Shown here piece after piece: positions 1 through 9,900 of a DNA stretch of 64,000 bases. Source of the stretch: Bacteroidota bacterium (GTDB lineage: Bacteria; Bacteroidota; Bacteroidia; NS11-12g; UBA955); the NCBI GenBank assembly GCA_027488835.1, contig JAIYAW010000001.1:300254-364253 (forward strand), given 5' to 3'. A program made the translations under genes and the position numbers. The notes beneath the pieces were generated by a model that did no database searches, was not told where the DNA came from, and was given only the letters and a program-made list of their open reading frames with translations. The first letter of the stretch is position 1; each line of letters starts with the position of its first letter.

Positions 1-1
1 G

Positions 2-739
2 GTAACCGAGCTTTCGAAAAGTTGCTATCTGAGTATGGGTAAATTCCCAGTTGCAAGTGTAATTCGTGTTCCAACAGGTGCTTATGGCGGAGGCGGACCT
101 TATCATTCGGGTACGGTAGAAAGTAGTATTTTGCCAATCAAAGGATTGAAAATTGCCTATCCAAGCAATGCTGCCGATATGAAAGGGTTAATGAAATCCG
201 CTTTTTATGATCCAAATCCTGTAATTATGTTTGAACATAAAGGATTGTATTGGAGCAAAGTTCCAGGCACAGAAATGGCTAAATCGCCAGAACCTTCAGA
301 CGATTATGTCATTCCTTTTGGTAAAGGCAGAACTGTTTTAAGTCCCTCAAAAGAAGCTCTCGAAAACGGCGAAACGGTAGGTGTTGTTACCTATGGAATG
401 GGAGTATACTGGGCATTAACAGCAGCAAAAAAATTAAACAATAGGGTTGAGATATTAGACTTGCGGACATTGGCGCCTTACGACCAAGAAGCAGTTTACA
501 ATTTGGCTAAAAAGCATGGTAAAATTTTGGTGTTAACAGAAGAAACTATAACCAATAGTTTTGCCGAAGCCCTAGCTGGAAGAATTAGTCGCGATTGTTT
601 TAGATATTTGGATGCACCGGTTCAAACATTAGGCAGTGCCGATATTCCAGCAATTCCTTTAAATATGGGAATGGAAGCTGTGATGTTGCCAAATGCAGAC
701 AAAACCTACGATGCGTTGTTAGAGTTACTTGAAAGTTAA
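2..739 (+). CDS. 2-oxoacid dehydrogenase E1, beta (C-terminal) part, 5' truncated
   Basis: C-terminal 245 residues of a thiamine-diphosphate-dependent E1 component of a branched-chain-type 2-oxoacid dehydrogenase. The reading frame is open to the window edge, so the gene starts upstream; the ATG at 35 is internal. The visible part has the E1-beta pyrimidine-binding region (RVPTGAYGGGGPYHSG) and a complete transketolase C-terminal domain (from about VGVVTYGMGVYWAL onward). In Bacteroidota this region is often fused behind the alpha subunit in a protein of about 650-700 residues, but the window does not show whether that is so here. Convergent with the aldehyde dehydrogenase gene. Confidence 0.88.
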   Translation, partial: VTELSKSCYLSMGKFPVASVIRVPTGAYGGGGPYHSGTVESSILPIKGLKIAYPSNAADMKGLMKSAFYDPNPVIMFEHKGLYWSKVPGTEMAKSPEPSDDYVIPFGKGRTVLSPSKEALENGETVGVVTYGMGVYWALTAAKKLNNRVEILDLRTLAPYDQEAVYNLAKKHGKILVLTEETITNSFAEALAGRISRDCFRYLDAPVQTLGSADIPAIPLNMGMEAVMLPNADKTYDALLELLES

Positions 740-764
740 GCTGCAATTTTTGCAGAACTTTTAA
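731..764. terminator. candidate bidirectional terminator
   Basis: A 6-bp perfect stem CTGCAA/TTGCAG with a TTT loop (741-755), flanked by AGTT and AACT arms that can also pair, followed by TTTTAAT. It lies between two convergent stop codons. The stem is short, so this is a moderate call. Confidence 0.4.
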
Positions 765-770
765 TATAAT

Positions 771-2159
771 TTACAAAAACTTCTTTACCAGTTTTAATGC
801 ACTTGCTGTGTATGGAGGATACTTTTGTTTCAAATCAAACCAAAATCCTGTTTTTAATATGCTCTTTTTGTGTGTGAAAGCATCAAATCCAAATTTTCCG
901 TGGTAAGCACCTTGGCCACTACTACGGACTCCTCCAAACGGCATTTCCGGAGAAACCAAATGCATGAGTGTGTTATTGATACAGCCGCCACCAAATGAAA
1001 CTTTTTGAGTAATTCTATCAGAAAAAACATTGTTAGAACTGAATATATAAAGTGCTAACGGATTTGGGTTTGCGGCAATAATTTTATAAATATCTTCTTC
1101 GGTGGTAAAGGGAATAATTGGCAAAATGGGTCCGAAAATTTCTTCCTTCATAATTGGATGTTCCATATTTGGAACTCTTACCAATGTGGGTACTATCTTT
1201 CGATTTTCAACATCAAATTCTCCACCTAGAATGACTTCAGTACCTTCCATTAATTTCAATAACCTATTAAAATGATGTGTATTTACAATCTTTGTGTAAT
1301 CTGTTGATTCTAAAGGGTGGTTGCCAAAAAATTCATGGATGGCAGTTTTCATAGATTGCACAAATTCTGGCAAATGTTTTTCGTAAACCAAAATATAATC
1401 AGGGGCAACACAGGTTTGTCCTGCATTGATTGTCTTGCCCATTAAAATTCTTTTGGCAGTCAAGCTCACAGAGGTAGAGCCATCTACAATACATGGGCTT
1501 TTTCCACCCAATTCTAAAACCGTTGGAATTAAGTACTGAGCGGCTTGTTTGGCAATGATTTTTCCTACTGCCGTTGATCCTGTAAAGAAGATAAAATCAG
1601 GTTGGAAGTAATCAATTGCACTTGAAACAACTTCTGCACCATCTCCCTCCACAATATCTATATAGTTTTCAGAAAAAGTTGCATGAATAATTTTACTCAA
1701 TACAGCTGCAGTTTTCGGAGTTAATTCAGATGGTTTTAGTAAGGATGTGTTTCCTGCGGCAATAGAGGCTATCAGTGGTGCAATTAATAATTGGAAAGGA
1801 TAATTCCATGGCGCAATGATCAGCGTTTTCCCATGGGGCTGATTGATTATTTTGCTTTTTGAGGGAAATAAGGCCATTGGCGATTTGACATTGATGTCGG
1901 CACTCCATTTTCCTATGTTTTTAATTGTATGTTTTAATTCGCTTAGAACAAATCCAATTTCGGTTGTGTAACTTTCAAATTCAGATTTCCCTAAATCAAT
2001 TAAAAGGGCTTCTGTGATTTCATCTTGATAGGCTTCAATTGCTTTTTTTAATAACAAGAGTTGCGATTTTCTAAATTCAACCGATAGGGTAATTCCCTCA
2101 TGGAAATAATCAGATTGCTTTTGATTTAATTCTGAAAAATATGATTTAAAGTTCACCAT
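771..2159 (-). CDS. aldehyde dehydrogenase family protein
   Basis: 462-residue NAD(P)+-dependent aldehyde dehydrogenase of the short, class-3-like type (usual length about 450-460). The catalytic set is intact: Asn119 in APWNYPF, the cofactor-loop motif FFTGSTAVGK (191-200), general base Glu216 in LELGGK, and nucleophile Cys250 in NAGQTC. The C-terminus ends in a hydrophobic/basic stretch (ALKLVKKFL) that might associate with membrane, as in fatty-aldehyde dehydrogenases; this is inference. It starts 3 bases downstream of the Gre-like gene on the same strand, so the two form an operon. The substrate cannot be read from sequence. Confidence 0.9.
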   Translation of the reverse strand: MVNFKSYFSELNQKQSDYFHEGITLSVEFRKSQLLLLKKAIEAYQDEITEALLIDLGKSEFESYTTEIGFVLSELKHTIKNIGKWSADINVKSPMALFPSKSKIINQPHGKTLIIAPWNYPFQLLIAPLIASIAAGNTSLLKPSELTPKTAAVLSKIIHATFSENYIDIVEGDGAEVVSSAIDYFQPDFIFFTGSTAVGKIIAKQAAQYLIPTVLELGGKSPCIVDGSTSVSLTAKRILMGKTINAGQTCVAPDYILVYEKHLPEFVQSMKTAIHEFFGNHPLESTDYTKIVNTHHFNRLLKLMEGTEVILGGEFDVENRKIVPTLVRVPNMEHPIMKEEIFGPILPIIPFTTEEDIYKIIAANPNPLALYIFSSNNVFSDRITQKVSFGGGCINNTLMHLVSPEMPFGGVRSSGQGAYHGKFGFDAFTHKKSILKTGFWFDLKQKYPPYTASALKLVKKFL

Positions 2160-2162
2160 ATC

Positions 2163-2624
2163 TTAATAACAATTAATGATTGAAAATGATTTCTGATTGA
2201 AATTAATTGTATCGCCTATGGTTTTGCCCATAAGTAAATGGCCAAATGGGGAAGCTTGCGAAACCGTTTTGATTTTAACTTGGTTCACAATGACATCACC
2301 AATTGCCGGACCAATAAACAACCACATGTTCTGTTTGTCTTGTTTTAATTCAATTACGGTTCCTACAATAATATTTCCATGAAAATCAAATAAATGGTCT
2401 ATGATATCTAAATGATGTGTAGATTCATTTAATTGATGTTCAGAACGTCGAATGTCAGCTTGAAGCATTTCGCGTTGCGTTTCGTATTTGTCACCAGCAG
2501 AACTTTTGGTTTCTTGTTGAATTGCATTTCTTTCAGATTCTAAACTTTCGGTTACCGTATTTAGCATGGAAAGAATACGATTTTTTACCGCTAAAATAAT
2601 TTCTGTTTTGTTCGGCTGTTCCAT
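2163..2624 (-). CDS. Gre-factor-like small protein (coiled coil plus FKBP-like C-terminal domain)
   Basis: 153 residues, resembling the transcript cleavage factors GreA/GreB in plan: an N-terminal helical hairpin (about 1-75) and a C-terminal domain with the Gre-type signature SPFGHLLMGKTIGDTI (about 126-141). At the likely hairpin tip, GDKYE places Asp45 and Glu48 three residues apart, as the catalytic pair Asp41/Glu44 is spaced in E. coli GreA. Homologues in Bacteroidota are sometimes labelled '3-oxoacyl-ACP synthase'; nothing in this sequence supports that label. Binding to the RNA polymerase secondary channel is inferred. First gene of an operon with the aldehyde dehydrogenase. Confidence 0.7.
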   Translation of the reverse strand: MEQPNKTEIILAVKNRILSMLNTVTESLESERNAIQQETKSSAGDKYETQREMLQADIRRSEHQLNESTHHLDIIDHLFDFHGNIIVGTVIELKQDKQNMWLFIGPAIGDVIVNQVKIKTVSQASPFGHLLMGKTIGDTINFNQKSFSIINCY

Positions 2625-2686
2625 TGTTCGAAGTAAGCGATTTATAGAGATATTTCTATCCTAAAAAATAAAAAAAATAAACACGG

Positions 2687-2706
2687 TAAATTTGATTGTA
2701 AATTTG
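2687..2706 (+). promoter_or_regulatory. tandem TAAATTTG promoter boxes upstream of ribBA
   Basis: Two exact copies of TAAATTTG (2687-2694 and 2699-2706), 12 bases apart, match the Bacteroidota -7 consensus TAnnTTTG and lie 14 bases before the ribBA ATG. Either may set the start site. Confidence 0.5.
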
Positions 2707-2720
2707 TAAAAAATTAGCAT

Positions 2721-3935
2721 ATGTCGTCAGAAAATATCATCGTTTTAAATACCATTGAAGAAGCCATTGAAGACATTAAAAATGGCAAAGTTGTCATTGT
2801 AGTTGATGATGAAGATAGGGAAAATGAGGGAGATTTTTTAACTGCTGCACGCAATATGACTCCCGAGTTGGTTAATTTTATGGCCAAAGAAGGACGTGGA
2901 TTAATTTGCGTTCCATTAACAGAGGAGCGTTGCGAAGAATTGGCATTAGACATGATGGTAGGTAAAAACACCGCTACACATGAAACGGCATTTACAGTAA
3001 GTGTTGATTTACTGGGAAATGGCTGTACTACCGGAATTTCTGCTCAGGATAGGTCAAAAACCATTATGGCGTTAATTGATTCAAATACCAAAAATGATGA
3101 ATTAGGTAAACCAGGACATATTTTTCCATTGCGGGCAAAAAAAGAAGGTGTTTTGCGTAGAGCTGGACATACAGAGGCGGCAATTGACTTATCAAGAATG
3201 GCGGGATTTGAACCAGCAGGTTGCATTGTTGAAATTTTGAATGAAGATGGAAGCATGGCACGTTTGCCTGATCTCGTTCACGTGGCTAAGAAGTTTGATT
3301 TGAAAATTGTAAGTATTGAACAATTAATCAAATATAGAATTGCACATGAAAGCTTGATAAAACGCGAAATCTCTGTTCAAATGCCTACCAAATTTGGAGA
3401 CTTTGACTTAATAGCATACAAACAGAAAGATACTGACCAAGAACATTTGGCTTTAATTAAGGGAACTTGGACTGAAGATGAACCTGTTTTGGTTCGTGTA
3501 CACAGCAGTTGTTTAACCGGTGATATTTTTGGAAGTTGTAGGTGCGATTGCGGTGAACAACTACAAAAGGCAATGGAAAAAATTGAAGAAGAAGGCAAGG
3601 GTGTTATTGTATATATGAATCAGGAGGGACGTGGAATTGGTTTGCTGAACAAATTAAAAGCGTATAAATTACAGGAACAAGGTTTAGATACGGTTGAAGC
3701 GAATTTGCAACTTGGTTTTGGAATGGATGAAAGAGATTATGGTGTAGGTGCTCAAATAATTCGTGATTTGGGAATTAAAAAAATGAGATTGTTAAGTAAT
3801 AATCCCAAAAAGCGCACAGGTTTGATTGGATATGGATTGGAAATTATTGAAAATGTACCTTTGTTGGTTGTGCCTAATCCACATAATGCCAAATATTTAG
3901 ATACAAAAAGAGCCAAGATGGGCCATGTAATATGA
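2721..3935 (+). CDS. ribBA: bifunctional DHBP synthase / GTP cyclohydrolase II
   Basis: 404-residue RibBA, the usual bifunctional length. It supplies both entry steps of riboflavin synthesis: 3,4-dihydroxy-2-butanone 4-phosphate from ribulose 5-phosphate, and the first committed step from GTP. The RibB half (about 1-205) has the acidic loop [10 protein letters not shown] and the RAGHTEA motif. The RibA half (about 210-404) keeps the zinc cysteines in [17 protein letters not shown], the EGRGIGL motif and [11 protein letters not shown], so both halves look catalytically intact. The start ATG follows two promoter boxes. The stop overlaps the start of the flavin reductase gene (ATGATG), which implies translational coupling. 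Confidence 0.96.
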   Translation: MSSENIIVLNTIEEAIEDIKNGKVVIVVDDEDRENEGDFLTAARNMTPELVNFMAKEGRGLICVPLTEERCEELALDMMVGKNTATHETAFTVSVDLLGNGCTTGISAQDRSKTIMALIDSNTKNDELGKPGHIFPLRAKKEGVLRRAGHTEAAIDLSRMAGFEPAGCIVEILNEDGSMARLPDLVHVAKKFDLKIVSIEQLIKYRIAHESLIKREISVQMPTKFGDFDLIAYKQKDTDQEHLALIKGTWTEDEPVLVRVHSSCLTGDIFGSCRCDCGEQLQKAMEKIEEEGKGVIVYMNQEGRGIGLLNKLKAYKLQEQGLDTVEANLQLGFGMDERDYGVGAQIIRDLGIKKMRLLSNNPKKRTGLIGYGLEIIENVPLLVVPNPHNAKYLDTKRAKMGHVI

Positions 3936-4783
3936 TGAAAATGCTTACCATTGATCCCAAAGAAACACCGATTCCTCAATTGCATCAATTTTTAATAGGC
4001 AGCATTGGCCCTAGGCCAATTTGTTTTGCAAGTACAATTGATAAGGATGGCAAACCAAATTTGGCACCATTTAGTTTCTTCAATATTTTTAGTGCAAATC
4101 CTCCGATTGTTATTTTTGCCCCAAATAACAGTGGTAGAGACGGTACTCCAAAGCACACTTATTTAAATGTGAAAGAAGTTCCTGAGGTTGTAATCAATGT
4201 GGTTACCCTTGAAATGGTTGAAAAGATGAATGTTGCGGCAGCACCATGGGAACAAGGTGTAAATGAATTTGAAAAAGCTGGGTTTTCACCCATAGCATCT
4301 GAATTAATCAAACCATTTAGGGTGGCTGAAAGTCCCGTTCAATTAGAGTGCAAAGTAATTGAAGTGAAAGAAATGGGAACGGGTGGTGGTGCCGGAAACT
4401 TGGTAATTTGTCAAGTGATTAAAGTACATATCAACGAGGATGTCTTGGGTGAAGATGGTAAAATATCACAGCTAAAGATCAATTTGGTTGGACGTTTGGG
4501 TGGAAATTGGTATTGCAAAACAGACGAAAACAGCTTGTTTCAATTGGCTCAACCCATGCAAAAAACAATTGGATATGATGCATTACCTGAAGAAATTAAG
4601 CAGAGCAGAGTGCTAACTGCAAATGATATTGGGAAACTTGCAGGTCAACCTAATATTCCAACAAGTGAGGAAATAGACCATGCACTGGAGCAATTTGGAT
4701 TGGGTGATATACACCAAACCGCCAAAAAGTTAATTATTGACGGCCAAATACGCGCAGCCTTGGCGCTTTTCTATAAAAATTAA
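3932..4783 (+). CDS. flavin reductase family protein (FMN-binding split barrel)
   Basis: 283-residue flavoprotein of the flavin reductase-like family. The N-terminal half (about 10-180) holds the FMN-binding split barrel, recognisable from [29 protein letters not shown] and the later [11 protein letters not shown]. The remaining 100 residues form a C-terminal extension common in Bacteroidota members. Its ATG overlaps the ribBA stop codon, so the two are translated together; an enzyme that binds FMN follows the enzyme that starts flavin synthesis. The electron acceptor is unknown. A second ATG (3935) would also work; the first is used because of the overlap. Confidence 0.85.
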   Translation: MMKMLTIDPKETPIPQLHQFLIGSIGPRPICFASTIDKDGKPNLAPFSFFNIFSANPPIVIFAPNNSGRDGTPKHTYLNVKEVPEVVINVVTLEMVEKMNVAAAPWEQGVNEFEKAGFSPIASELIKPFRVAESPVQLECKVIEVKEMGTGGGAGNLVICQVIKVHINEDVLGEDGKISQLKINLVGRLGGNWYCKTDENSLFQLAQPMQKTIGYDALPEEIKQSRVLTANDIGKLAGQPNIPTSEEIDHALEQFGLGDIHQTAKKLIIDGQIRAALALFYKN

Positions 4784-4818
4784 TTGGCAAAAGGCTTATA
4801 AAAGCTCTTTTACCAATT
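4782..4818. terminator. imperfect hairpin between convergent genes
   Basis: A stem of about 12 pairs, TTGG(C)AAAAGGCT with AGC(T)CTTTT(A)CCAA, around a 6-base loop, spans 4784-4816 and has an A-run on one arm and a T-run on the other. It overlaps the yqeY stop region and lies directly after the flavin reductase stop, the expected position of a bidirectional terminator. Confidence 0.5.
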
Positions 4819-5239
4819 GTGAAATCAATTTACCATCGGCTTGTCCGCTCAATGCTTTCATTGCCAGCGGAATTACTTTGCCCATGTTTTCTGGACCAGA
4901 AAAACCTGATTCGGTAATGACTGCTTGAATTTTTGCACGAACATCGGCTTCGCTCATTTGAGCCGGTAGAAACTCTTTAATGATGCTAAGTTCTTGTCTT
5001 TCAACAACCGCAAGGTCTTCTCTGCCTTGTGTGTTGTAGATTTCTAACGAATCTTTTCTCTGTTTCGCAAGCTTTTGTAGGGCCTTAATGCACATGTCGT
5101 CGGTTACTTCTGTTACACCTTCTCCAGTTTGCAATAACAAAAATGCACTTTTGATACCACGAAGTGCTCTCAACCTATCGGCGTCTTTGGCTTTCATCGC
5201 TGCCATTACCCCAGCATTTACTTGTTCAATTAGATTCAT
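4796..5239 (-). CDS. GatB/YqeY domain protein
   Basis: 147 residues if translation starts at the ATG at 5239 (MNLIEQVNAG), the usual length for the family; an upstream frame extension of five residues would overlap the promoter box and is rejected. The family shares its fold with the C-terminal tail domain of the tRNA-dependent amidotransferase subunit GatB. Its free-standing role is not settled, although tRNA binding is often proposed. Typical family stretches are seen: RLRALRGIKSAFLL, EFLPAQMSEADV and SGFSGPENMGKVIPL. It is divergent from gltX, another tRNA-charging gene, across a shared symmetric promoter. Confidence 0.9.
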   Translation of the reverse strand: MNLIEQVNAGVMAAMKAKDADRLRALRGIKSAFLLLQTGEGVTEVTDDMCIKALQKLAKQRKDSLEIYNTQGREDLAVVERQELSIIKEFLPAQMSEADVRAKIQAVITESGFSGPENMGKVIPLAMKALSGQADGKLISQLVKELL

Positions 5240-5242
5240 GGT

Positions 5243-5279
5243 GCAAAGATACAAAACAAGTTTGTTTCCGTATCTTTGC
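5243..5279. promoter_or_regulatory. divergent yqeY/gltX promoters in a perfect 10-bp inverted repeat
   Basis: GCAAAGATAC (5243-5252) and GTATCTTTGC (5270-5279) are exact reverse complements 17 bases apart. Each arm contains a TATCTTTG box reading outward: 5244-5251 towards yqeY, with 4 bases (CACC) before its ATG, and 5271-5278 towards gltX, 15 bases before its ATG. I do not see a good TTG -33 element at normal spacing for either. Confidence 0.65.
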
Positions 5280-5293
5280 GCCTTTCAATTTTT

Positions 5294-6826
5294 ATGTCAA
5301 CAGAAAGACCCGTTCGCGTACGTTTTGCTCCAAGTCCTACAGGACCTTTACACATTGGTGGTGTAAGAACAGCTTTGTACAATTATTTATTGGCAAAAAA
5401 ACATGGAGGTACCATGATTTTGCGTATTGAGGATACAGATCAAAACCGATTTGTACCCGGTGCTGAAGCGTATATCCGCGAGAGTTTAAAATGGGTTGGC
5501 ATTGAAATTGATGAGGGACCAGAGCAAGGTGGTCCTCACGCACCTTATCGCCAAAGTGAGAGAAAGCCAATGTACCGCCAATATGCCGAAAGATTGATCT
5601 CTGAGGGATTGGCATATTACGCATTTGATACGGAAGACGATTTGGAGCAAATGCGTAAGAGATTAGAAGCGAGTAAAATGCAGCCGGCTTACGATTCAAT
5701 TAGCCGTATGAGTATGAAAAACTCTTTGACTTTGTCTGCCGATGAGGTAAAAGAGCGTTTAGAACGTGGTGATAATTACGTAATTCGTATTAAGCTCCCT
5801 AGAAAAGAAGAAGTTCGTTTTCATGATGTGATTAGAGGTTGGGTGGTTGTAAGTACCAATACCATGGATGATAAAGTCCTCTTGAAAGGAGACGGCATGC
5901 CTACATATCACTTAGCCAACGTAGTTGACGATTATTTGATGGGAATTTCTCATGTAATTCGCGGTGAAGAATGGTTGCCAAGTGCTCCATTGCATGTAAT
6001 GCTTTATCGCTTTTTGGGTTGGGAAGAAAAGATGCCTGAGTTTGCACATTTGCCTTTATTGTTGAAACCTGAAGGAAATGGTAAATTAAGCAAGAGAGAT
6101 GGTGATCGTTTGGGATTCCCAGTTTTTCCTATTGATTGGATAGATCCAAATACAAATGAAAAAAGCTCTGGTTACAGAGAATCAGGTTATTATCCAGAAG
6201 CAGTGGCCAATATGCTTGCTCTTTTGGGCTGGCATCCTAGTGATAACCAAGAAATGTTTACAATGGATGAACTGATTCAAGCATTTAGTTTGGATCGGGT
6301 GAGTAAGAGTGGAGCCAAATTTGATGTTAACAAAGCATTTTGGTTCAACCATCAGTACATGAATAAAAAATCTGTTTCTGAAATTTACGATGCAATTGCT
6401 TCGATTTTTGAAGAAAAATTTGGAAATATTAATCGCAATTATGCGGAAACAATCATTGGTTTAATGAGGGAAAAAGTACAGTTTGCAAATGAAATTCCTG
6501 CTGCTGCTGCATACTTTTTTGTTGAACCAACGCAATATGATCAGGATGTTGTTGCAAAGAAATGGAAACAAGAAACAAATCAACTTTTGTTAGATTTGGG
6601 TATCTATTTTCAAGAAAATGGAGCTTCTAATCCTGCGGAATTCGAACAACAATTTAAAAATTACTGCGAATTTAAGGCTATAAAGACCGGAGAAATTTTA
6701 CAACCACTCCGTGTTGCTGTTAGCGGACAACCAGTTGGTCCTCCAATTTTTGATATGTTGGCATTATTAACCTTGCCCATTGTTACCAATAGATTAACTA
6801 ATTGTACGAATACGGTAAAACTTTAA
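5294..6826 (+). CDS. gltX: glutamyl-tRNA synthetase
   Basis: 510-residue class I aminoacyl-tRNA synthetase that charges tRNA-Glu. The HIGH-type motif is in APSPTGPLHIGG close to the N-terminus and the KMSKS-type motif is KLSKRDG; the anticodon-binding region fills the C-terminal third. The insertion after the KMSKS loop (FPVFPIDWIDPNTNEK) is typical of Bacteroidota GltX. The start at ATG 5294 (MSTERPVRVRF) is preferred over a TTG at 5276 because the latter lies inside the promoter box. Confidence 0.97.
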   Translation: MSTERPVRVRFAPSPTGPLHIGGVRTALYNYLLAKKHGGTMILRIEDTDQNRFVPGAEAYIRESLKWVGIEIDEGPEQGGPHAPYRQSERKPMYRQYAERLISEGLAYYAFDTEDDLEQMRKRLEASKMQPAYDSISRMSMKNSLTLSADEVKERLERGDNYVIRIKLPRKEEVRFHDVIRGWVVVSTNTMDDKVLLKGDGMPTYHLANVVDDYLMGISHVIRGEEWLPSAPLHVMLYRFLGWEEKMPEFAHLPLLLKPEGNGKLSKRDGDRLGFPVFPIDWIDPNTNEKSSGYRESGYYPEAVANMLALLGWHPSDNQEMFTMDELIQAFSLDRVSKSGAKFDVNKAFWFNHQYMNKKSVSEIYDAIASIFEEKFGNINRNYAETIIGLMREKVQFANEIPAAAAYFFVEPTQYDQDVVAKKWKQETNQLLLDLGIYFQENGASNPAEFEQQFKNYCEFKAIKTGEILQPLRVAVSGQPVGPPIFDMLALLTLPIVTNRLTNCTNTVKL

Positions 6827-6923
6827 TCTTAAAACATATATTTATAGAAAACGTTTCCTTTTGGCAATTGGAATCCTTATTTTCGCCTTTTAAATAATCA
6901 ATTAACGAAAAAAATAATATACG

Positions 6924-9900
6924 ATGAATTCATTTTCTCGATTAAATGTAATCATAGGATGGCTCATGTTTGCCATTGCTTTGGTAGTTTACACACTCAC
7001 TTTAGAGCCTTCTGTAAGTTTGTGGGATTGTGGTGAATTTGCTTCCGCAGCATACAAACTTCAAGTAGTTCACCCTCCGGGGGCGCCTTTGTTTTTGATG
7101 ATTGGTAGATTATTCGCTTTGATGGCGAAATCTCCAGATCAAGTAGGATTTTGGGTAAATATGTTGTCTGCTGTTTCTTCTGCAGGTTGCGTAATGTTTA
7201 CTTATTGGATTACGGTAATGTTTGCTGAGAAATTGGTTTCTCCTGAGAATGCACAAAGAAATACCTTGATTTTTTCAGCAGGTATTGTTGCAGCATTAAC
7301 AAATACATTCCTTGATTCTTTTTGGTTTAGTGCGGTAGAAGCCGAGGTATATGCAATGTCATCATTCTTTACTTCTTTGACTTTTTGGGCATTATTAAGA
7401 TGGTACAAAAGCGAGGAATCTGAAGGAGTAGATCGTTGGATCGTATTTATTGGTTTCTTAATTGGTCTTGCATTAGGAACGCATATGTTGAACTTACTTG
7501 TTATTCCAACAGTTTGTTTGGCGTACTATTTCAAAAAATATACAGTTTCACCAAAAGGAATTTTCATGGCCCTTATTGGAAGTGCAGTTGCATTGGGCTT
7601 TGTAATGAAAATCATTTACCCAGGTATTCCTTGGTTATTGGCAAATATGGACAAATTGTTCGTGAATGGATTTAGCATGCCTTTTTATAGCGGATCTATT
7701 TTTGCAATTGCTTTGATTTTTGCGGCAATTATTTATTTGCTAGTTTGGTCACACAAAAAAGGTAGTCATAATTGGAATGTGATTTTCTTGACAATGGGAT
7801 TCATCATTTTTGGTTATTCTTCTTATGCGATGGTAATTATTCGTAGTATGGCTAATCCAGCGATTGATATGAATAACCCTGAGGATCCATTCAAATTTTA
7901 TGGTTACATAACCCGTGAACAATATGGTGATCGTCCTTTACTTTATGGTCCTTACTTTAATGCTCCTGCAACCGGTCAAAAAGACAAAGGTAGAAGGTTT
8001 TTTAAATCAAAAGATCGATATGAAGAAGGAGATGAAAATATCGAGACATTGTTCGAGCCCTACGACATGGATGGTGATGGTCGGCCAGAAAATTACAACA
8101 CTATTTTCCCTCGTATGGGAAGTATGGAGCAACGTCATGCCCGAGGTTATAGAACCAACAGTGGCATGGATGATGTTCAAAATAGGATAGATGAATTGCA
8201 AAATTCGGGCAAGGCCTTGACAGAGCAAGACAAACAAGAATTGCAAACCTTAGAATACGAAACTCCTACATTCGGCAATAACCTAAAATACTTTTTCACC
8301 CATCAAATCCGATATATGTACATGCGTTATTTCGCATGGAACTTTATTGGCCGTTTGAATGACCAACAAGCAGTTTCCGGTAACAGCAAAATCGATGGTA
8401 ATTGGTACTCAGGTATTCCATTTATTGACAATCTAAATGTAGGTCCGATGAAAGACCTGCCAGAATACTATCAAAATCAGAAAGCTAAAAATGCATTTTT
8501 CTTCTTGCCTTTGATTTTAGGTATTTTAGGTTTGGTTTTACAATATGGGAAAAAGAAACATGACTTTTGGTTAATTATGACCATGTTTGTATTTACCGGT
8601 TTATTGATTATTGTATACACAAATCAGCCTCCTTCAGAACCTCGCGAACGTGATTATGCAGTTGTTGGTTCTTTTCAAATATTCTGTATTTGGATTGGAT
8701 TAGGGGTAATTTCGTTGGCCGAAATCCTTAAGAAATATTTAAAAGGTGCTTCTGCAATCGGAGCTGCCGCTCTGAGTATTGTATTGGTTCCAATAAACAT
8801 GGGGTATCAAAACTGGGATGATCACGATCGTTCTGGACGTTATATTGGTATTGACATGGCAAAGAATTTCTTAGAACCATTAGAACCAAATGCAGTTTTA
8901 TTTTGTAATGGAGATAACGATACTTATCCTTTGTGGTATGCACAAAACGTTGAAGGCATAAGAACGGATGTTAGAATTATCAATCAATCATTATTACCTA
9001 CAGATTGGTATAGTATGATCTTAAAAGATACTGTTTATAAATCTGCTCCATTGCCATTATCATGGAACAAAGAAGATTTGCAAACGGGTGCGTTTGAATC
9101 ACCATACGGAATTACAATCAATGCTGCTGCTTATCCTCAGCGCCGTGAACTTTCTCAAATTATTAAAGAAATGCAAGACGCAAAAAAGAGAAATGGTGGA
9201 GAAACCAAAGGTATTGAATGGAACGGAAACAAATTTTTCATTAAAGTTGACAAGGCAGCAGTTATTGCAGCTGGTATAGTTGCTCCTAGTGAGGCTAACT
9301 TAATTGAAGATACAATTTCAGTTGACATTGCAAGTGGTCGTTTATCAAAAGGCGATTTGGTTATGTACGACTTAATTGCAACCGCGGCAAAAGAAGGATG
9401 GAAGAGACCAATTTATTTCACGTCTGTTTCTGGATATGATTTTGCTTTCTTGAATAACTATTTACAATTAGAAGGTTTGGTTTACCGTTTTGTGCCAATT
9501 AAAGGAGGTGCTGATCGTGGTCAACCAATTCGTATTCAAGAGTTTAAATTGTATAATAACTTGACTAAGCGCTTCAAATATTACAACATGAAGGAAAAGA
9601 AAAATTTCTTCTTAGATGATAAAGCAGCATACGTTCCAAATGATTTGCAGCAAATGTCTTTGTTATTGGCCAATTATTATATTGAGAGAATCAATGGTTT
9701 AGAGCAAATTGGTAAAGACATTAAGAATGGATATTCTATGATGACAGCTGGTGGAAGAGATGTTCAAGTGCCAATGGCGCAAGTTCCATCGCCGTTGAGA
9801 GGTTATGCAAATGCAATTGCTTATTATGAAGCTTTCAAAGATTCAATTCCAAATTATAAGACAAGAGGAATTAAAGTGTTAAACCATATTTTGACGGAAA

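Noticed and set aside
2644-2659. ATAGA...TCTAT dyad upstream of ribBA as a third copy of the candidate operator
   Set aside because: The half-sites are 6 bases apart rather than 2 and only 5 bases long; likely chance in AT-rich DNA.
5337-5699. 120-codon minus-strand frame inside gltX
   Set aside because: The plus-strand frame encodes the catalytic domain of GltX with clear motifs; the opposite frame has none.
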